Shown: positions 8,870-17,637 of the stretch, piece by piece
Numbering within the stretch: the stretch's first letter is position 1
How the letters are laid out: each line of letters starts with the position of its first letter
Source: Acidobacteria bacterium UBA823
GTDB lineage: Bacteria; Acidobacteriota; Vicinamibacteria; Vicinamibacterales; UBA823
DNA length: 64,000 bases
Reading direction: 5' to 3'
NCBI GenBank assembly: GCA_002296225.1
Contig: DBHR01000116.1
Span: forward strand, 1 to 64,000
The notes under the pieces: generated by a model
Told to the model about the DNA's origin: nothing
What the model saw: only the letters and a program-made list of their open reading frames with translations
The model's database searches: none
Position numbers and translations under genes: made by a program

Positions 8870-9181
8870 CTAGAGCGCCGCGACAAGTCGCCGCGCAACC
8901 TCCGCCGCGCTCAACCCTTCAATCATGAGTCGCTTCTGGCGTGCGTGTTCGCCGGAAATCACCCGGACCCTCGTTCGTGGTACGTCCAACACGGTCGATA
9001 GCAGAAGAGTCAAAACCTGGTTGGCCGCGCCTTTGACCGGCGCGGCTGCCAAGTGCACCAGTAGTGCACCTTGGCGGATTCCACTCAGTTTCGAGCGCCC
9101 GGCGCGCGGAACGACCCGCACGCTGAGCGCCGCGCCTTTCGGCCCGTCAAGGATTTCGAGATCACGCGGGTCCACGTTCAC
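8870..9181 (-). CDS. DUF167 (YggU-family) protein
   Basis: This is a small protein of 103 residues from the conserved DUF167/YggU family, whose function is unknown. Typical features are the basic hydrophobic start (GAALSVRVVPRAGRSKLSG), the segment LLVHLAAAPVKGAANQVLTLLL and the ending GEHARQKRLMIEGLS. It overlaps the 3' end of the upstream YggS-family gene by 20 nt. The yggS-yggU pairing is common across bacteria, which supports the call. Confidence 0.9.
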   Translation of the reverse strand: MNVDPRDLEILDGPKGAALSVRVVPRAGRSKLSGIRQGALLVHLAAAPVKGAANQVLTLLLSTVLDVPRTRVRVISGEHARQKRLMIEGLSAAEVARRLVAAL

Positions 9182-9971
9182 GCGTATCGAGTGGTTTCAC
9201 GGCCGACCCCGGCGCCGGTCGCGTGCCGAAAATGGCGGTACCCACCCTAACCATCGTGGCGCCTTCGGCGATGGCCGTCTCGAAATCGTGGCTCATGCCC
9301 ATCGAGAGCTCTTCCAGCATTGTCCGGTCCACGCCGTCGGCCGCTAGCTCATCACGAAGCTCACGCAGCCGCCGGAAGTAGGGGCGGGTCTGTTCTGGGT
9401 CGTTTTCGAAAGGTGGCAACAGCATCAGCCCTCGAACACGCACCGCCCGGTAGCCCAAAGCTACCTCGAACATTTGAGGAAGGTCGGCTGGTGGGACCCC
9501 GTGTTTCGTCGCCTCGTTGGCCAGGTCGACCTGGATGAGTAGATTTGGCTTGGTTCCCTGCTCGGCTGCGGCTTGCTCGAGGCGCCGCAGCAGTTCGAGT
9601 CTATCGACTGAGTGGATCCACGAAAATGGCTCGACGACCTTGCGTACCTTATTCGTCTGCAGGTGTCCGATTAGGTGCCATCGCACGTCGAGGTCGCTCC
9701 CCTCGGCGCACTTGCCGAGTGCCTCTTGCACCCGATTTTCACCGAACTCGGTCTGACCAGCGGTGGCGGCCAGTCGGATGTGTTCGATCCCAAAGGTCTT
9801 CGAGACCGCGATAAGTCGCACGTTACGCGGGTCGCGGCCCGCCGCACGCGCAGCGTCATCAGCGCGCCGACGGACATCGCGCAGGTTTCTCGCGATGGGG
9901 TGGTCAGAGGGAAGGGAATCGCGAACACCGGCGGTACCGGTGTCCGCACGTCGCTCATGGCTGGACGCCAT
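9162..9971 (-). CDS. YggS-family PLP-binding homeostasis protein
   Basis: It is a member of the YggS/PLPBP family, cytosolic PLP-binding TIM-barrel proteins that keep pyridoxal phosphate and amino acid pools balanced. The PLP lysine is K58 in LIAVSKTFG. Other family motifs are EFGENRVQEAL, WHLIGHLQTNKVRKV, SVDRLELLRRL, LMLLPPFE and LSMGMSHDFETAIAEGATMVRVG. The first 22 residues look like an added N-terminal extension, so the true start may be internal. At 269 residues it is longer than the usual 230. The gene lies 5 nt downstream of the TPR protein gene. Confidence 0.93.
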   Translation of the reverse strand: MASSHERRADTGTAGVRDSLPSDHPIARNLRDVRRRADDAARAAGRDPRNVRLIAVSKTFGIEHIRLAATAGQTEFGENRVQEALGKCAEGSDLDVRWHLIGHLQTNKVRKVVEPFSWIHSVDRLELLRRLEQAAAEQGTKPNLLIQVDLANEATKHGVPPADLPQMFEVALGYRAVRVRGLMLLPPFENDPEQTRPYFRRLRELRDELAADGVDRTMLEELSMGMSHDFETAIAEGATMVRVGTAIFGTRPAPGSAVKPLDTRERGPA

Positions 9972-9976
9972 GTCTC

Positions 9977-10963
9977 CTACCGCAATTGTGGAATCATCGC
10001 TCTGGCTTGGTCTGCGTACTGTCCATCGGGAGCCAGTTCAACGTAAGCTTCGAGCGCTGTCAGAGCGTTCGCCATGTTGCCCTGATTGAGATTTGTCATG
10101 GCCAAAAAATAGTGCGCTTCGGCGTGAGCCGGGTCGAGAGCGATGGTCTGCTCAAATTGCATCTGCGCCTCGATGAATTTCTGCGCGTTCCAGTAGATGA
10201 TGCCCTGGTTATACACCGCGACCGGGTCCGTCACGGCGTCGACGCCGGACCCTGACAACCGCAGGGCTTCGGTACTGGCTTCGGCGGCTTCGTCGAAGCG
10301 GCGCTGACTGTTGTAAATACTCGAGAGATTGATGTAGGCGTTCGCATAATCCGGCCTGAGCGCGATGACCTGTTTAAATGCCGCCTCGGCTTCCTCGTTG
10401 TTGCCGAGTCCAAGGTGAGAAATACCTATGTTCTGGTAACAGTTGTAGCAGCTGTCCAAGATCCCTATCGCCAGATTGAACTGGTTGATTGCTTCCTCGT
10501 GGTTGCTCGCTTGCATCGCGTCAGAGCCCAACTGGAAGGCAGACTCAAACTGCGTGCGGTTCTCAATTTTTTCGAGATCCTCTTCGGACATCAGAGCCAT
10601 CCCCGCCGAGACTGCGGCAGCGATGTCGAGATTGATCGAAAGGTCCTGCCCCTCGCGGATTTTGAACGTCGCGGCCGCGCTTCCCATCCCCTCTTTCTCA
10701 GCCGTTATCTCATATGAGTTTGCCCGGAGACCCATGATGAAATACCTGCCATTTTCATCCGTCTCGTCGTCCAGGACCATCCGTGGAGGGACCTGGGAGA
10801 TGGCTGTGACCTTGGCCCCTTCAATCCCTCCGCCCTGGCCGTCTGTGACACGGCCACTCACATTACCAGAGGACTGTCCAAATCCAGGCACCGCCACCGC
10901 CAAGGCTACTGCCAGCGTGCCAAGTGCCACCTGAAGCCGCAACAAAATCGATGTGCAGAACAT
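9977..10963 (-). CDS. Secreted protein with carboxypeptidase-like regulatory domain and TPR repeats
   Basis: The 328-residue protein starts with a signal peptide (about residues 1-30, ending VAVPGFGQ). A carboxypeptidase-regulatory-like beta-sandwich follows (GNVSGRVTDGQGGGIEGAKV, NGRYFIMGL, YEITAEKEGMG). The rest is TPR units (ISHLGLGNNEEAEAAFKQVI, YNSQRRFDEAAEASTEAL, AHYFLAMTNLNQGNMANALTAL). Its role is unknown. The architecture fits a periplasmic or envelope-associated scaffold and is frequent in Acidobacteriota. A strong Shine-Dalgarno ACGGAGGG precedes the ATG by 9 nt, which fixes the start. Confidence 0.85.
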   Translation of the reverse strand: MFCTSILLRLQVALGTLAVALAVAVPGFGQSSGNVSGRVTDGQGGGIEGAKVTAISQVPPRMVLDDETDENGRYFIMGLRANSYEITAEKEGMGSAAATFKIREGQDLSINLDIAAAVSAGMALMSEEDLEKIENRTQFESAFQLGSDAMQASNHEEAINQFNLAIGILDSCYNCYQNIGISHLGLGNNEEAEAAFKQVIALRPDYANAYINLSSIYNSQRRFDEAAEASTEALRLSGSGVDAVTDPVAVYNQGIIYWNAQKFIEAQMQFEQTIALDPAHAEAHYFLAMTNLNQGNMANALTALEAYVELAPDGQYADQARAMIPQLR

Positions 10964-11038
10964 AAGAACAACCCTCCGTTAGCTACTGATACCCAAACCC
11001 CAGTCTACATCGATCCTGCCCGTCATCGCCTGCTCGCG

Positions 11039-13030
11039 TCAAGCCATCGATTCAAAGAATTGGCCGACCTCCGCGATGTCGTGTGTCCTGGGTGCGGGCG
11101 GGAGCGAATCGAGAAACCGTTGGCCGTAGGCCTTGGTTCTGATTCGCGGGTCCAGAATTGCGAGGACCCCTCGGTCCGCACGGTGCCGTATCAGTCTTCC
11201 GAGGCCCTGCTGGAGCGCCAGTATGGCCAGCGGCACTTGGTAGTCGGCGAACGGGTCGTCGCCTCGTTCCGCGATTGCCTTGATGCGCGCCTCCGTGATC
11301 GGATCCCCTGGGGAGGCGAAGGGCAGTTTGTCGATGATGACGCAGCTGAGCGCATCACCAACAACGTCCACCCCCTGCCAGAAACTAGACGTCCCGAGCA
11401 GAACGGCGTTTGGGGTCTGCCGAAAATCCCGGAGCAACACCGACCGCGGTGCCGTTCCCTGCACGAGCAACGGAAATTCCAACCCGGCCGTGGCGACAAG
11501 GTCCCAAACGCCGTGCAGGGTAGCGTAGCTTGTGAACAGCACGAACGCACGTCCCGCCGTACGTTTCAGGATTTCGATAATCTCTTTGGCGGCGGCCGCA
11601 GTGAAGGCAGCGGTGCGTGGGTCGGGCATGCGGCGCGGGAGGTAGAGAATTGCCTGCTGCCGGAAGTCGAAGTCTGATTTCACCCGAAATTCGTAGGCGG
11701 AGGCGACACCGAGCCGGCTCTTCACATAATCGAAGGTTTTGTCCACGGCCAGCGTTGCGGAGGTCAGGATACTGCCGTGCAGCCGTTTCCACAGTTTGTC
11801 GGGAAGGATTTTCGAGACGTTGATCGGTGAAGCTCGAAGAGACACTGCCCGATTCCGGATTTCCAGAATGTAGACATAGTCGGGGTCGTCGGGTCGGAGT
11901 ATGAATCGCAGGTCGTCGTGGATCTCACCGGCGCGACGCGCAAGCGCATGAAGGTCCTCGGGCGGGTCCGGCAGACGGGCGCATTCCGACTGCAGCATGG
12001 TCAGGGCGTCGAGGAGCGCGTGCCCAGGGCCTTCTTCGATCGGCCTGAGCATCTCCGCGTCGATCCGCAACCGGAGGTTCCCCCGTTGGGTCTCCGACCC
12101 ACGTCTTTCGGTCTGGAGGGCCGCGAAGAACGCTCCGGCATCGTTTCGGACACGTCCGAGCGCGTCGCGGATCGTAACGGTCTCAGCGGGGTCCAGCAAA
12201 ATGCCAGCGTCCACGAGACGCGAACCGTCGCGAGTCAAATCGTCGAGGCGAAAGGTGCTCACCGACTTACCGAAATAGTGCGTTGCGACACCCTCGAGCT
12301 GATGCGCCTCGTCGATGACAGCGTACGAGTAGTCGGGGATCACTTCGCCGAAGTTATTCTCCCGAATGGCCGCATCGGCGCAGAGTAAATGATGATTGAC
12401 AATCACAATGTCCGCTTGGGCCGCGTTCTGGCGCATTTTCGTGACGAAGCAGTCGTCGTACTGCGGGCACTCCCGGCCAAGACAGTTCTCCTGCGTCGCT
12501 GATACGTCGTTCCACAGCGGCAGGTCGTCTGGGAGATTCTCCAGTTCTGCTCGGTCACCGAACTCAGTAACCCACTCCTTCAGGTCGGTGAGATATGCTC
12601 GATCGGCGGCGGGGCGGGGCGAGGGGTCGTCGCACACGGCCTCGAAGCGATGGAGGCACAGGTAGTTGCTGCGCCCCTTCATGTAGGCGGCTTTTACCGG
12701 TTTTCCCAACGCGTCACCTAGAAGCGGCAGGTCCTTGAAGTAGAGCTGTTCTTGGAGGTTCTTCGTTCCGGTTGATACCAGAACGCGATGTCCACTCAGA
12801 AGGGCCGGAACAAGGTAGGCAAGCGTCTTGCCTGTGCCCGTGCCTGCTTCGGCGAGCAAGGTCCCGCCGCCCCCAAGCACATCCGCAACGTTGATCGCCA
12901 TCTCGCGCTGGCCCTCTCGGGGCTCAAAGGCGTCGATGGTGCGGGCGAGGGCGCCCCGTTCGGGGTCGAATATCTCCTCGACGCGTTTCCGGAGGGTCAG
13001 CTGTTTGGATGAAGAGGGAACTTCCGACAC
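11039..13030 (-). CDS. dinG: ATP-dependent DNA helicase, DinG/XPD family
   Basis: This superfamily 2 iron-sulfur helicase acts 5'-3' in DNA repair and R-loop or replication conflict resolution. The 663-residue protein has Walker A AGTGTGKT (residues 62-69), a cysteine cluster for a 4Fe-4S site (CLHRFEAVC and CLGRECPQYDDC), the DEAH box VIDEAHQLE and C-terminal motifs V-VI (LLGTSSFWQGVD, QGLGRLIRH). There is no N-terminal exonuclease domain, so it resembles Gram-negative YoaA/DinG. The start overlaps the end of glyA by 34 nt. Confidence 0.93.
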   Translation of the reverse strand: MSEVPSSSKQLTLRKRVEEIFDPERGALARTIDAFEPREGQREMAINVADVLGGGGTLLAEAGTGTGKTLAYLVPALLSGHRVLVSTGTKNLQEQLYFKDLPLLGDALGKPVKAAYMKGRSNYLCLHRFEAVCDDPSPRPAADRAYLTDLKEWVTEFGDRAELENLPDDLPLWNDVSATQENCLGRECPQYDDCFVTKMRQNAAQADIVIVNHHLLCADAAIRENNFGEVIPDYSYAVIDEAHQLEGVATHYFGKSVSTFRLDDLTRDGSRLVDAGILLDPAETVTIRDALGRVRNDAGAFFAALQTERRGSETQRGNLRLRIDAEMLRPIEEGPGHALLDALTMLQSECARLPDPPEDLHALARRAGEIHDDLRFILRPDDPDYVYILEIRNRAVSLRASPINVSKILPDKLWKRLHGSILTSATLAVDKTFDYVKSRLGVASAYEFRVKSDFDFRQQAILYLPRRMPDPRTAAFTAAAAKEIIEILKRTAGRAFVLFTSYATLHGVWDLVATAGLEFPLLVQGTAPRSVLLRDFRQTPNAVLLGTSSFWQGVDVVGDALSCVIIDKLPFASPGDPITEARIKAIAERGDDPFADYQVPLAILALQQGLGRLIRHRADRGVLAILDPRIRTKAYGQRFLDSLPPAPRTHDIAEVGQFFESMA

Positions 13031-14259
13031 AACGCCTGCACCTCAGTGCGGACCGCGCCAGCAACCGATACGTCGTCCGGGGCGGCCAGCACGCGGCCGA
13101 TCAACTCTCCGATCACATCCATGTCCGTTTCACCCATCCCGCGAGTGGTGACCGCCGGGGTTCCAACGCGGATGCCGCTTGCAACAAACGGCGGCTTCGT
13201 GTCGAACGGGATTGCGTTTTTGTTCACCGTGATCCCCGCCGCGCCCAAGGCGTCTTCTGCCTGTCGGCCCGTAAGCCCGCGCGACAATACGTCGACGACG
13301 ATAAGGTGGGTATCCGTCCCGCCGCTGACGAGCCTGAACCCCTGGTGGCTCAGGGCGTCGGCCAGACGGTGGGCGTTCGCGACAGTCTGCCGCTGATAGG
13401 CGGCGAACGACGGCTCGGCAACCTCCTTCAGACAGACGGCCTTGCCTGCAATTGCGTGCATCAGGGGGCCACCCTGGACACCCGGAAAGACGGCTCTGTC
13501 GATCTCCTTGGCTAGAGACTTGCGACAAAGGATGAGCCCACCACGGGGTCCCCTCAGTGTTTTGTGGGTGGTCGTCGTCACAACGTCAGCGTGGGGCACC
13601 GGCGACGGATGGACTCCCGCTGCGACTAGGCCTGCGATGTGCGCCATGTCCACGACAATGTGTGCGCCCACAGTCGCGCCGATTGCTGCGATACGTTCGA
13701 AGTCAATTTCCCTCGGATAGGCACTGGCTCCCGCGATGATCACTTTCGGCCGATGTTTGTCAGCAAGGCGTGCCATGGCGTCGTAGTCGATCCGCTCATT
13801 GTCGCTCCGGACACCGTAGGGGACGCAGTTATAGAGCTTGCCAGAAAAATTGAGTGCGTGACCGTGCGTCAGGTGGCCGCCGTGGGCAAGATTCATGCCT
13901 AGGATCGTTTCGCCAGGCTTTAAGAGCGCGAGATATACTGCCATATTGGCTTGTGCGCCCGAATGCGGCTGAACATTTGCGTGCTCGGCGCCGAAGAGCG
14001 CCTGCGTTCTGGCAATCGTGAGGGACTCGATCTCGTCGTAGAATTCGCAGCCGCCGTAGTAGCGTCGTCCGGGATACCCCTCAGCGTATTTATTAGTGAG
14101 AATGGAGCCCGTTGCTTCCATGACCGCCTCGCTGACGAAGTTCTCCGAGGCGATGAGTTCTAAGCCTTCGTTCTGGCGGCGGCGCTCACGGGCCAAGGCG
14201 TCCGCGACGTCCGAATCCACGGAGGCCAATGCGCGAAGACGTGATCCTTGGTTGTCCAT
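12997..14259 (-). CDS. glyA: Serine hydroxymethyltransferase
   Basis: It interconverts serine plus tetrahydrofolate with glycine plus 5,10-methylene-THF, supplying one-carbon units. The PLP lysine is K233 in TTTTHKTLRGPRGG. Family motifs ELIASENFVSEAVMEA, NKYAEGYPGRRYYGGCEF and HGGHLTHG are intact. The open frame extends to 14364, but the conserved sequence begins at the ATG at 14259 (MDNQGSRLRAL), giving 420 residues, the normal length. It follows rpiB on the same strand, a common pairing. Confidence 0.96.
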   Translation of the reverse strand: MDNQGSRLRALASVDSDVADALARERRRQNEGLELIASENFVSEAVMEATGSILTNKYAEGYPGRRYYGGCEFYDEIESLTIARTQALFGAEHANVQPHSGAQANMAVYLALLKPGETILGMNLAHGGHLTHGHALNFSGKLYNCVPYGVRSDNERIDYDAMARLADKHRPKVIIAGASAYPREIDFERIAAIGATVGAHIVVDMAHIAGLVAAGVHPSPVPHADVVTTTTHKTLRGPRGGLILCRKSLAKEIDRAVFPGVQGGPLMHAIAGKAVCLKEVAEPSFAAYQRQTVANAHRLADALSHQGFRLVSGGTDTHLIVVDVLSRGLTGRQAEDALGAAGITVNKNAIPFDTKPPFVASGIRVGTPAVTTRGMGETDMDVIGELIGRVLAAPDDVSVAGAVRTEVQALCRKFPLHPNS

Positions 14260-14296
14260 GGTTGAGGGTCGGTGATGGCTTGGACTTGGCACGGTG

Positions 14297-14746
14297 TTAG
14301 ATGTCGCGCCGGCGCTCGAGTTCGGTGATCTTTGTGACGCGCTGCTCGTGTCGACCACCCGCAAACGACGTGTCGAGAAAGGTCCTCACGATGGCGAGCG
14401 CTTGGGGCACAGCCGTGACCCTCGCCGCGAGCGCAAGGACGTTGGCGTCGTTATGTTCACGGCTCAGCCGCGCTGATTCGACGTTGAGCACGTTGGCGGC
14501 TCGCACGCCGGCAATCTTGTTCGCGGCAATCGCCATGCCAACGCCGCTTCCACAGACGAGAATCCCCAGGTCGTGGCTGCCCGACGCGACCGCATCTGCG
14601 ACCGGACGTGCGAAGTCTGGGTAATCAACCGCCGTCTCCGACTCGGTGCCGAAGTCGGTCACTGTGAGTTGCATCTCTGTTAGCGCTCGCTTGACTTCGT
14701 TCTTGAGTGTCAAGCCGGCGTGATCTGCGCCGAGCGCAATCTTCAT
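14297..14746 (-). CDS. rpiB: Ribose-5-phosphate isomerase B
   Basis: It interconverts ribose 5-phosphate and ribulose 5-phosphate in the pentose phosphate pathway. The 149-residue RpiB fold shows GADHAG (His9), the catalytic Cys65 in VCGSGVGM, anion-hole GIRAANV-like (GVRAANVLN) and SREHNDANVLALAARV. It leads the minus-strand group rpiB-glyA-dinG. No Shine-Dalgarno is visible; a TATAGT box lies 11 nt upstream. Confidence 0.95.
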   Translation of the reverse strand: MKIALGADHAGLTLKNEVKRALTEMQLTVTDFGTESETAVDYPDFARPVADAVASGSHDLGILVCGSGVGMAIAANKIAGVRAANVLNVESARLSREHNDANVLALAARVTAVPQALAIVRTFLDTSFAGGRHEQRVTKITELERRRDI

Positions 14747-14757
14747 AAAGGAATTGT

Positions 14758-14763
14758 ACTATA
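14758..14763 (-). promoter_or_regulatory. -10-like TATAGT just upstream of rpiB
   Basis: TATAGT on the minus strand ends about 11 nt before the rpiB ATG and overlaps a second hexamer, TACAAT. No good -35 is seen. If used, the transcript would have only a few nucleotides of leader. Confidence 0.3.
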
Positions 14764-14846
14764 AGCACCGTAGGCGACGGGACATACCGCGTCACGTGCG
14801 GAAGCGTTCTGTTGTTGGCGAGAGTTGTTGGCGACGAAATTGTGAA

Positions 14847-15416
14847 CTACCGTGGGCCCCGTGTAGGAACGATCTGTATGATCGTGCTGTAGTGACTCGG
14901 TTGTCCGTTGGGCACAGGGTTTGCGTAGCCCAACGCACCGCTCCAGGTGTAGTTCTTAATCGTCACGCTCGGCGGAAACCACATCGTGTCCCTACGAAAC
15001 CGGCTAAGCTCAAACGTGTGGACCGGCGGCTCTTTAAACACCCGGTCACCGCGCGTTCGCAGAATCGAAGAATAATAGGTGACCATGTCTTGGAAACTAG
15101 CGTTCGTGCCGAATAAATAGAATTTTTGACCGCGGTGCGCATCGTAAGTCGCTAGATAATGAGCATTTGGATAGACCGGAACGCCCAGCGTGGCTTCGCT
15201 CGGTGCCCCTTGGGCATCGATGGGTGGCTGGGCCGGCCGAGACAATCGGCGCTTAGGTTCACCGGCCGGTAAAGACGCCGGCGGCGATTTACGAGGGGAT
15301 TCACCTGGATGGAGGAACAGCATCTGCACCGACTGCGCGGCTACTGGCGGCAGGCCGTTCATCCAGCACAGACCACACAATGCGAGACAAGGCCCGAACC
15401 AGCGTGATTGGGACAC
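14847..15416 (-). CDS. Secreted protein of unknown function, Pro-rich N-terminal region
   Basis: I do not recognise this family. From a GTG at 15416 the frame gives 189 residues. It opens with a signal-peptide-like start (WFGPCLALCGLCWMNGLPPVAAQ), then a Pro/Ser/Lys-rich linker of about 45 residues. The folded C-terminal part contains LGVPVYPNAHYLATYDAHRG, FYLFGTNASFQDMVTYYSS, a VHTFELSRFRRDTMWFPPSV segment and a closing beta strand (STIIQIVPT). The open frame continues upstream to 16028, but that part is antisense to the M20 peptidase and has no protein-like composition. An envelope or periplasmic location is inferred from the N-terminus. Confidence 0.6.
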   Translation of the reverse strand: MSQSRWFGPCLALCGLCWMNGLPPVAAQSVQMLFLHPGESPRKSPPASLPAGEPKRRLSRPAQPPIDAQGAPSEATLGVPVYPNAHYLATYDAHRGQKFYLFGTNASFQDMVTYYSSILRTRGDRVFKEPPVHTFELSRFRRDTMWFPPSVTIKNYTWSGALGYANPVPNGQPSHYSTIIQIVPTRGPR

Positions 15417-15475
15417 TCTGGCTATTATCGAGCCGCCGAGACCTTGGCGCAAGGGGATAGGGAGGCAGTTAGGCT

Positions 15476-16624
15476 GTGACGCGAGACCGTATCCGCGAAT
15501 ACGAAGCCTTTTGTGTCCGCCATGGTGGCTGGGCGGTTGACTTGGTGGAAGCGCTCGTGCGGAACGAATCGCCGACGACGGACAAGGTAGCCGTAGATCG
15601 GTGTGGTGACGAATTGGCGGGCTGGCTGGGCGACCTCGGAGCTCACGTAACGAGGCTTCCTCAGGACGGCGCGGGAGACCATTTGCTTGCCGAGTTGGGC
15701 GATGGCCCGGTCCAGATCCTGTTACTCGGGCATTTCGACACGGTGTGGCCAGTTGGGCAATTAGTACGTATGCCGTTGCAGCGGCAGGGGCATCGCCTAT
15801 TCGGTCCGGGTGTGTTCGACATGAAAGGTGGCATTGCCATCGGCATGCTGGCGGCACGGGCTCTCTTCGAGGTCGGGGCGCCATTGGCTGGCCGCTTGAG
15901 TATGCTCTGGACTTCCGATGAGGAGACCGGTAGTGGCACCTCCCAGCAGGCGATTTTGGCGCACGCGGAGCGCAGCGACGCGGTGCTTGTCCTCGAACCG
16001 TCAGGACCTGGTGGCGCCGCGAAAACAAGTCGCAAGGGATGCGGCCAGTTCGAATTATCCGTGACCGGCATCTCGGCCCATGCGGGCATCGAACCTGAGC
16101 ATGGCGCCAGCGCAGTCCATGAACTCGCGCGACAGATCGTTTCCTTGGAAGCGCTGCAGGATGCCGAGGCCGGTGTAACGATTAACGTCGGTCAAATTCA
16201 AGGGGGTAGCCGGGCGAATGTTGTTGCCGAAGAGGCTCGGGCGATGGTCGACGTGCGAGTACGCACGGCGGCCGACGCGACCAGGGTTCAAAAAGCGTTC
16301 GCCGGTCTTGCTTGTGAGGATCCGCGTACGGAGATGCGCATGACTGGTGGCTTCCGGCCGCCCTTGGAACGCAGTGCGGCGGTCCTGCGTCTGTATGAGG
16401 TGGCGAAGCGGGTAGCGGCCGACCTCGGCCGTGAGTTGACAGAATTCAGTACTGGTGGTGGGTCGGATGGCAATCTGACCTCGTCGCGGGGTATCCCGAC
16501 GCTGGACGGACTGGGGGCAGTGGGTGATGGGGCTCACGCCCTGCATGAGCAGATCGACACGTCGGCATTACCCTGGCGGGCCGCGATGCTTGCTGGGTTG
16601 ATTGCCCGCTTGGTCGAGAAATAG
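15476..16624 (+). CDS. M20-family metallopeptidase (carboxypeptidase G2-like)
   Basis: It is a dizinc amidohydrolase of the M20/ArgE/DapE/CPG2 group. The 382-residue protein shows H86 and D88 in GHFDTVWP, bridging D115 in GVFDMKGG, the catalytic pair E149-E150 in SDEETGS, a further Glu ligand in LVLEPSGP and a C-terminal His in GDGAHALHEQI. The dimerisation domain SAHAGIEPEHGASAVHELA lies in the middle. It uses a GTG start with GGGAGG 10 nt upstream. Substrates of such enzymes include N-acyl or N-succinyl amino acids and folate-type amides; the specificity is not readable here. It stands alone on the plus strand. Confidence 0.9.
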   Translation: MTRDRIREYEAFCVRHGGWAVDLVEALVRNESPTTDKVAVDRCGDELAGWLGDLGAHVTRLPQDGAGDHLLAELGDGPVQILLLGHFDTVWPVGQLVRMPLQRQGHRLFGPGVFDMKGGIAIGMLAARALFEVGAPLAGRLSMLWTSDEETGSGTSQQAILAHAERSDAVLVLEPSGPGGAAKTSRKGCGQFELSVTGISAHAGIEPEHGASAVHELARQIVSLEALQDAEAGVTINVGQIQGGSRANVVAEEARAMVDVRVRTAADATRVQKAFAGLACEDPRTEMRMTGGFRPPLERSAAVLRLYEVAKRVAADLGRELTEFSTGGGSDGNLTSSRGIPTLDGLGAVGDGAHALHEQIDTSALPWRAAMLAGLIARLVEK

Positions 16625-16661
16625 CATGAGATTCGAGTGCTCCAGTCGATGGCCGGTTTGG

Positions 16662-17621
16662 TCAGGCGCCCGCTCGGGTGCTCGTGGTCAAAGCCTGTCG
16701 CCAGTAGTCGAGTAGATCCGAGAGCGTCTGTTTAAGGGGGATCCGTGGGACCCAACCGATTTCTGAACGGATCCGCGTCGGGTCACCCAGGACTACGGGA
16801 GTGTCGTTCTGCCGAAACTGGGAGGGATTGACCTGCACTTTGACCTTTACCCGTGCGAGCGCGATGAGTCTGTTCAGAACCTCTCGGATGGGGTAGGCGT
16901 GGCCCGAACAAACATTGTAGATCCGCCCTGATACACCGTGATCCGCCAGTTTTTGGTAGGCGCGCACCGTGTCGCGTACATCAGTGAGGTCCCGTCTAGT
17001 GTCGAGATTGCCGGTATGGATAGTGGGCTCCGCTTGACCTGCTTCGATTCTTGCAATCGAACGCGCAAAGCTTGAGGCAGAAAAGAACGGCGACTGGCGG
17101 GGTCCCGTGTGATTGAACGAGCGTGTGAGGATCACCCTGCAACCATTTTCCGCGGTGAATCTGACCGCGAGTTGCTCTTGCGCGAGCTTACTGACGGCGT
17201 ACGGGCTGGACGGTCCGAACGGTGCATCCTCAGGAAGAGCCGAGGTGGACTGTCGGTAGACGAGTGCCGACCCTGGGATCAGGAGTCTTGGACGGCACCC
17301 GGAGCGGTGGACGGCTTCGAGCAGGATTTTGGTTCCGCGGACATTCGTCACAAGAGAGTTTTCTGTTTGCTCCCAGGATAAACCGACGCGGGCCGCCGCC
17401 GCGCAGTGGAAGATGACATCCGGCCGACTTTCTTCGATCGTCTGCATGACCGAGTCCACGTCAAGCACGTCGATCGCTCGCCACCGGACGCGGTTGGATC
17501 GCTTGAGTTGCGGGCCGGGTTCGGAGCCAGGCCTGTGCCATGCGTCGACCGCCAAGCCCTCGTCGACCAAAAGGTCAACGAGATGCCCGCCGGCAAAGCC
17601 TGCCGCACCGGTGACTACCAC
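16662..17621 (-). CDS. SDR-family NDP-4-keto-6-deoxyhexose reductase/epimerase (Rmd-like)
   Basis: This extended short-chain dehydrogenase has the Rossmann motif VTGAAGFAGGHL at its start, the catalytic YAVSK and the segment TRSFNHTGPRQ that is typical of GDP-6-deoxy-D-lyxo-4-hexulose reductase (Rmd). The conserved part begins at the GTG at 17621, giving 319 residues; the longer frame to 17849 overlaps rfbB and has no SDR features. It is the last gene of a dTDP-sugar cassette, so it may reduce the 4-keto sugar made by RfbB/RfbC in place of RmlD. The nucleotide preference (GDP or dTDP) is not determined by the sequence. Confidence 0.82.
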   Translation of the reverse strand: MVVTGAAGFAGGHLVDLLVDEGLAVDAWHRPGSEPGPQLKRSNRVRWRAIDVLDVDSVMQTIEESRPDVIFHCAAAARVGLSWEQTENSLVTNVRGTKILLEAVHRSGCRPRLLIPGSALVYRQSTSALPEDAPFGPSSPYAVSKLAQEQLAVRFTAENGCRVILTRSFNHTGPRQSPFFSASSFARSIARIEAGQAEPTIHTGNLDTRRDLTDVRDTVRAYQKLADHGVSGRIYNVCSGHAYPIREVLNRLIALARVKVKVQVNPSQFRQNDTPVVLGDPTRIRSEIGWVPRIPLKQTLSDLLDYWRQALTTSTRAGA

Positions 17622-17637
17622 CGAAGATTTCTTGCGC

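Noticed and set aside
8710..8928. 72-codon plus-strand frame after lepB
   Set aside because: No family resemblance or ribosome binding site, and it overlaps the end of the opposite-strand DUF167 gene.
15417..16028. Long minus-strand extension of the secreted unknown protein
   Set aside because: It is antisense to the M20 peptidase, Arg/Pro-rich and low-complexity; a signal peptide begins at 15416.
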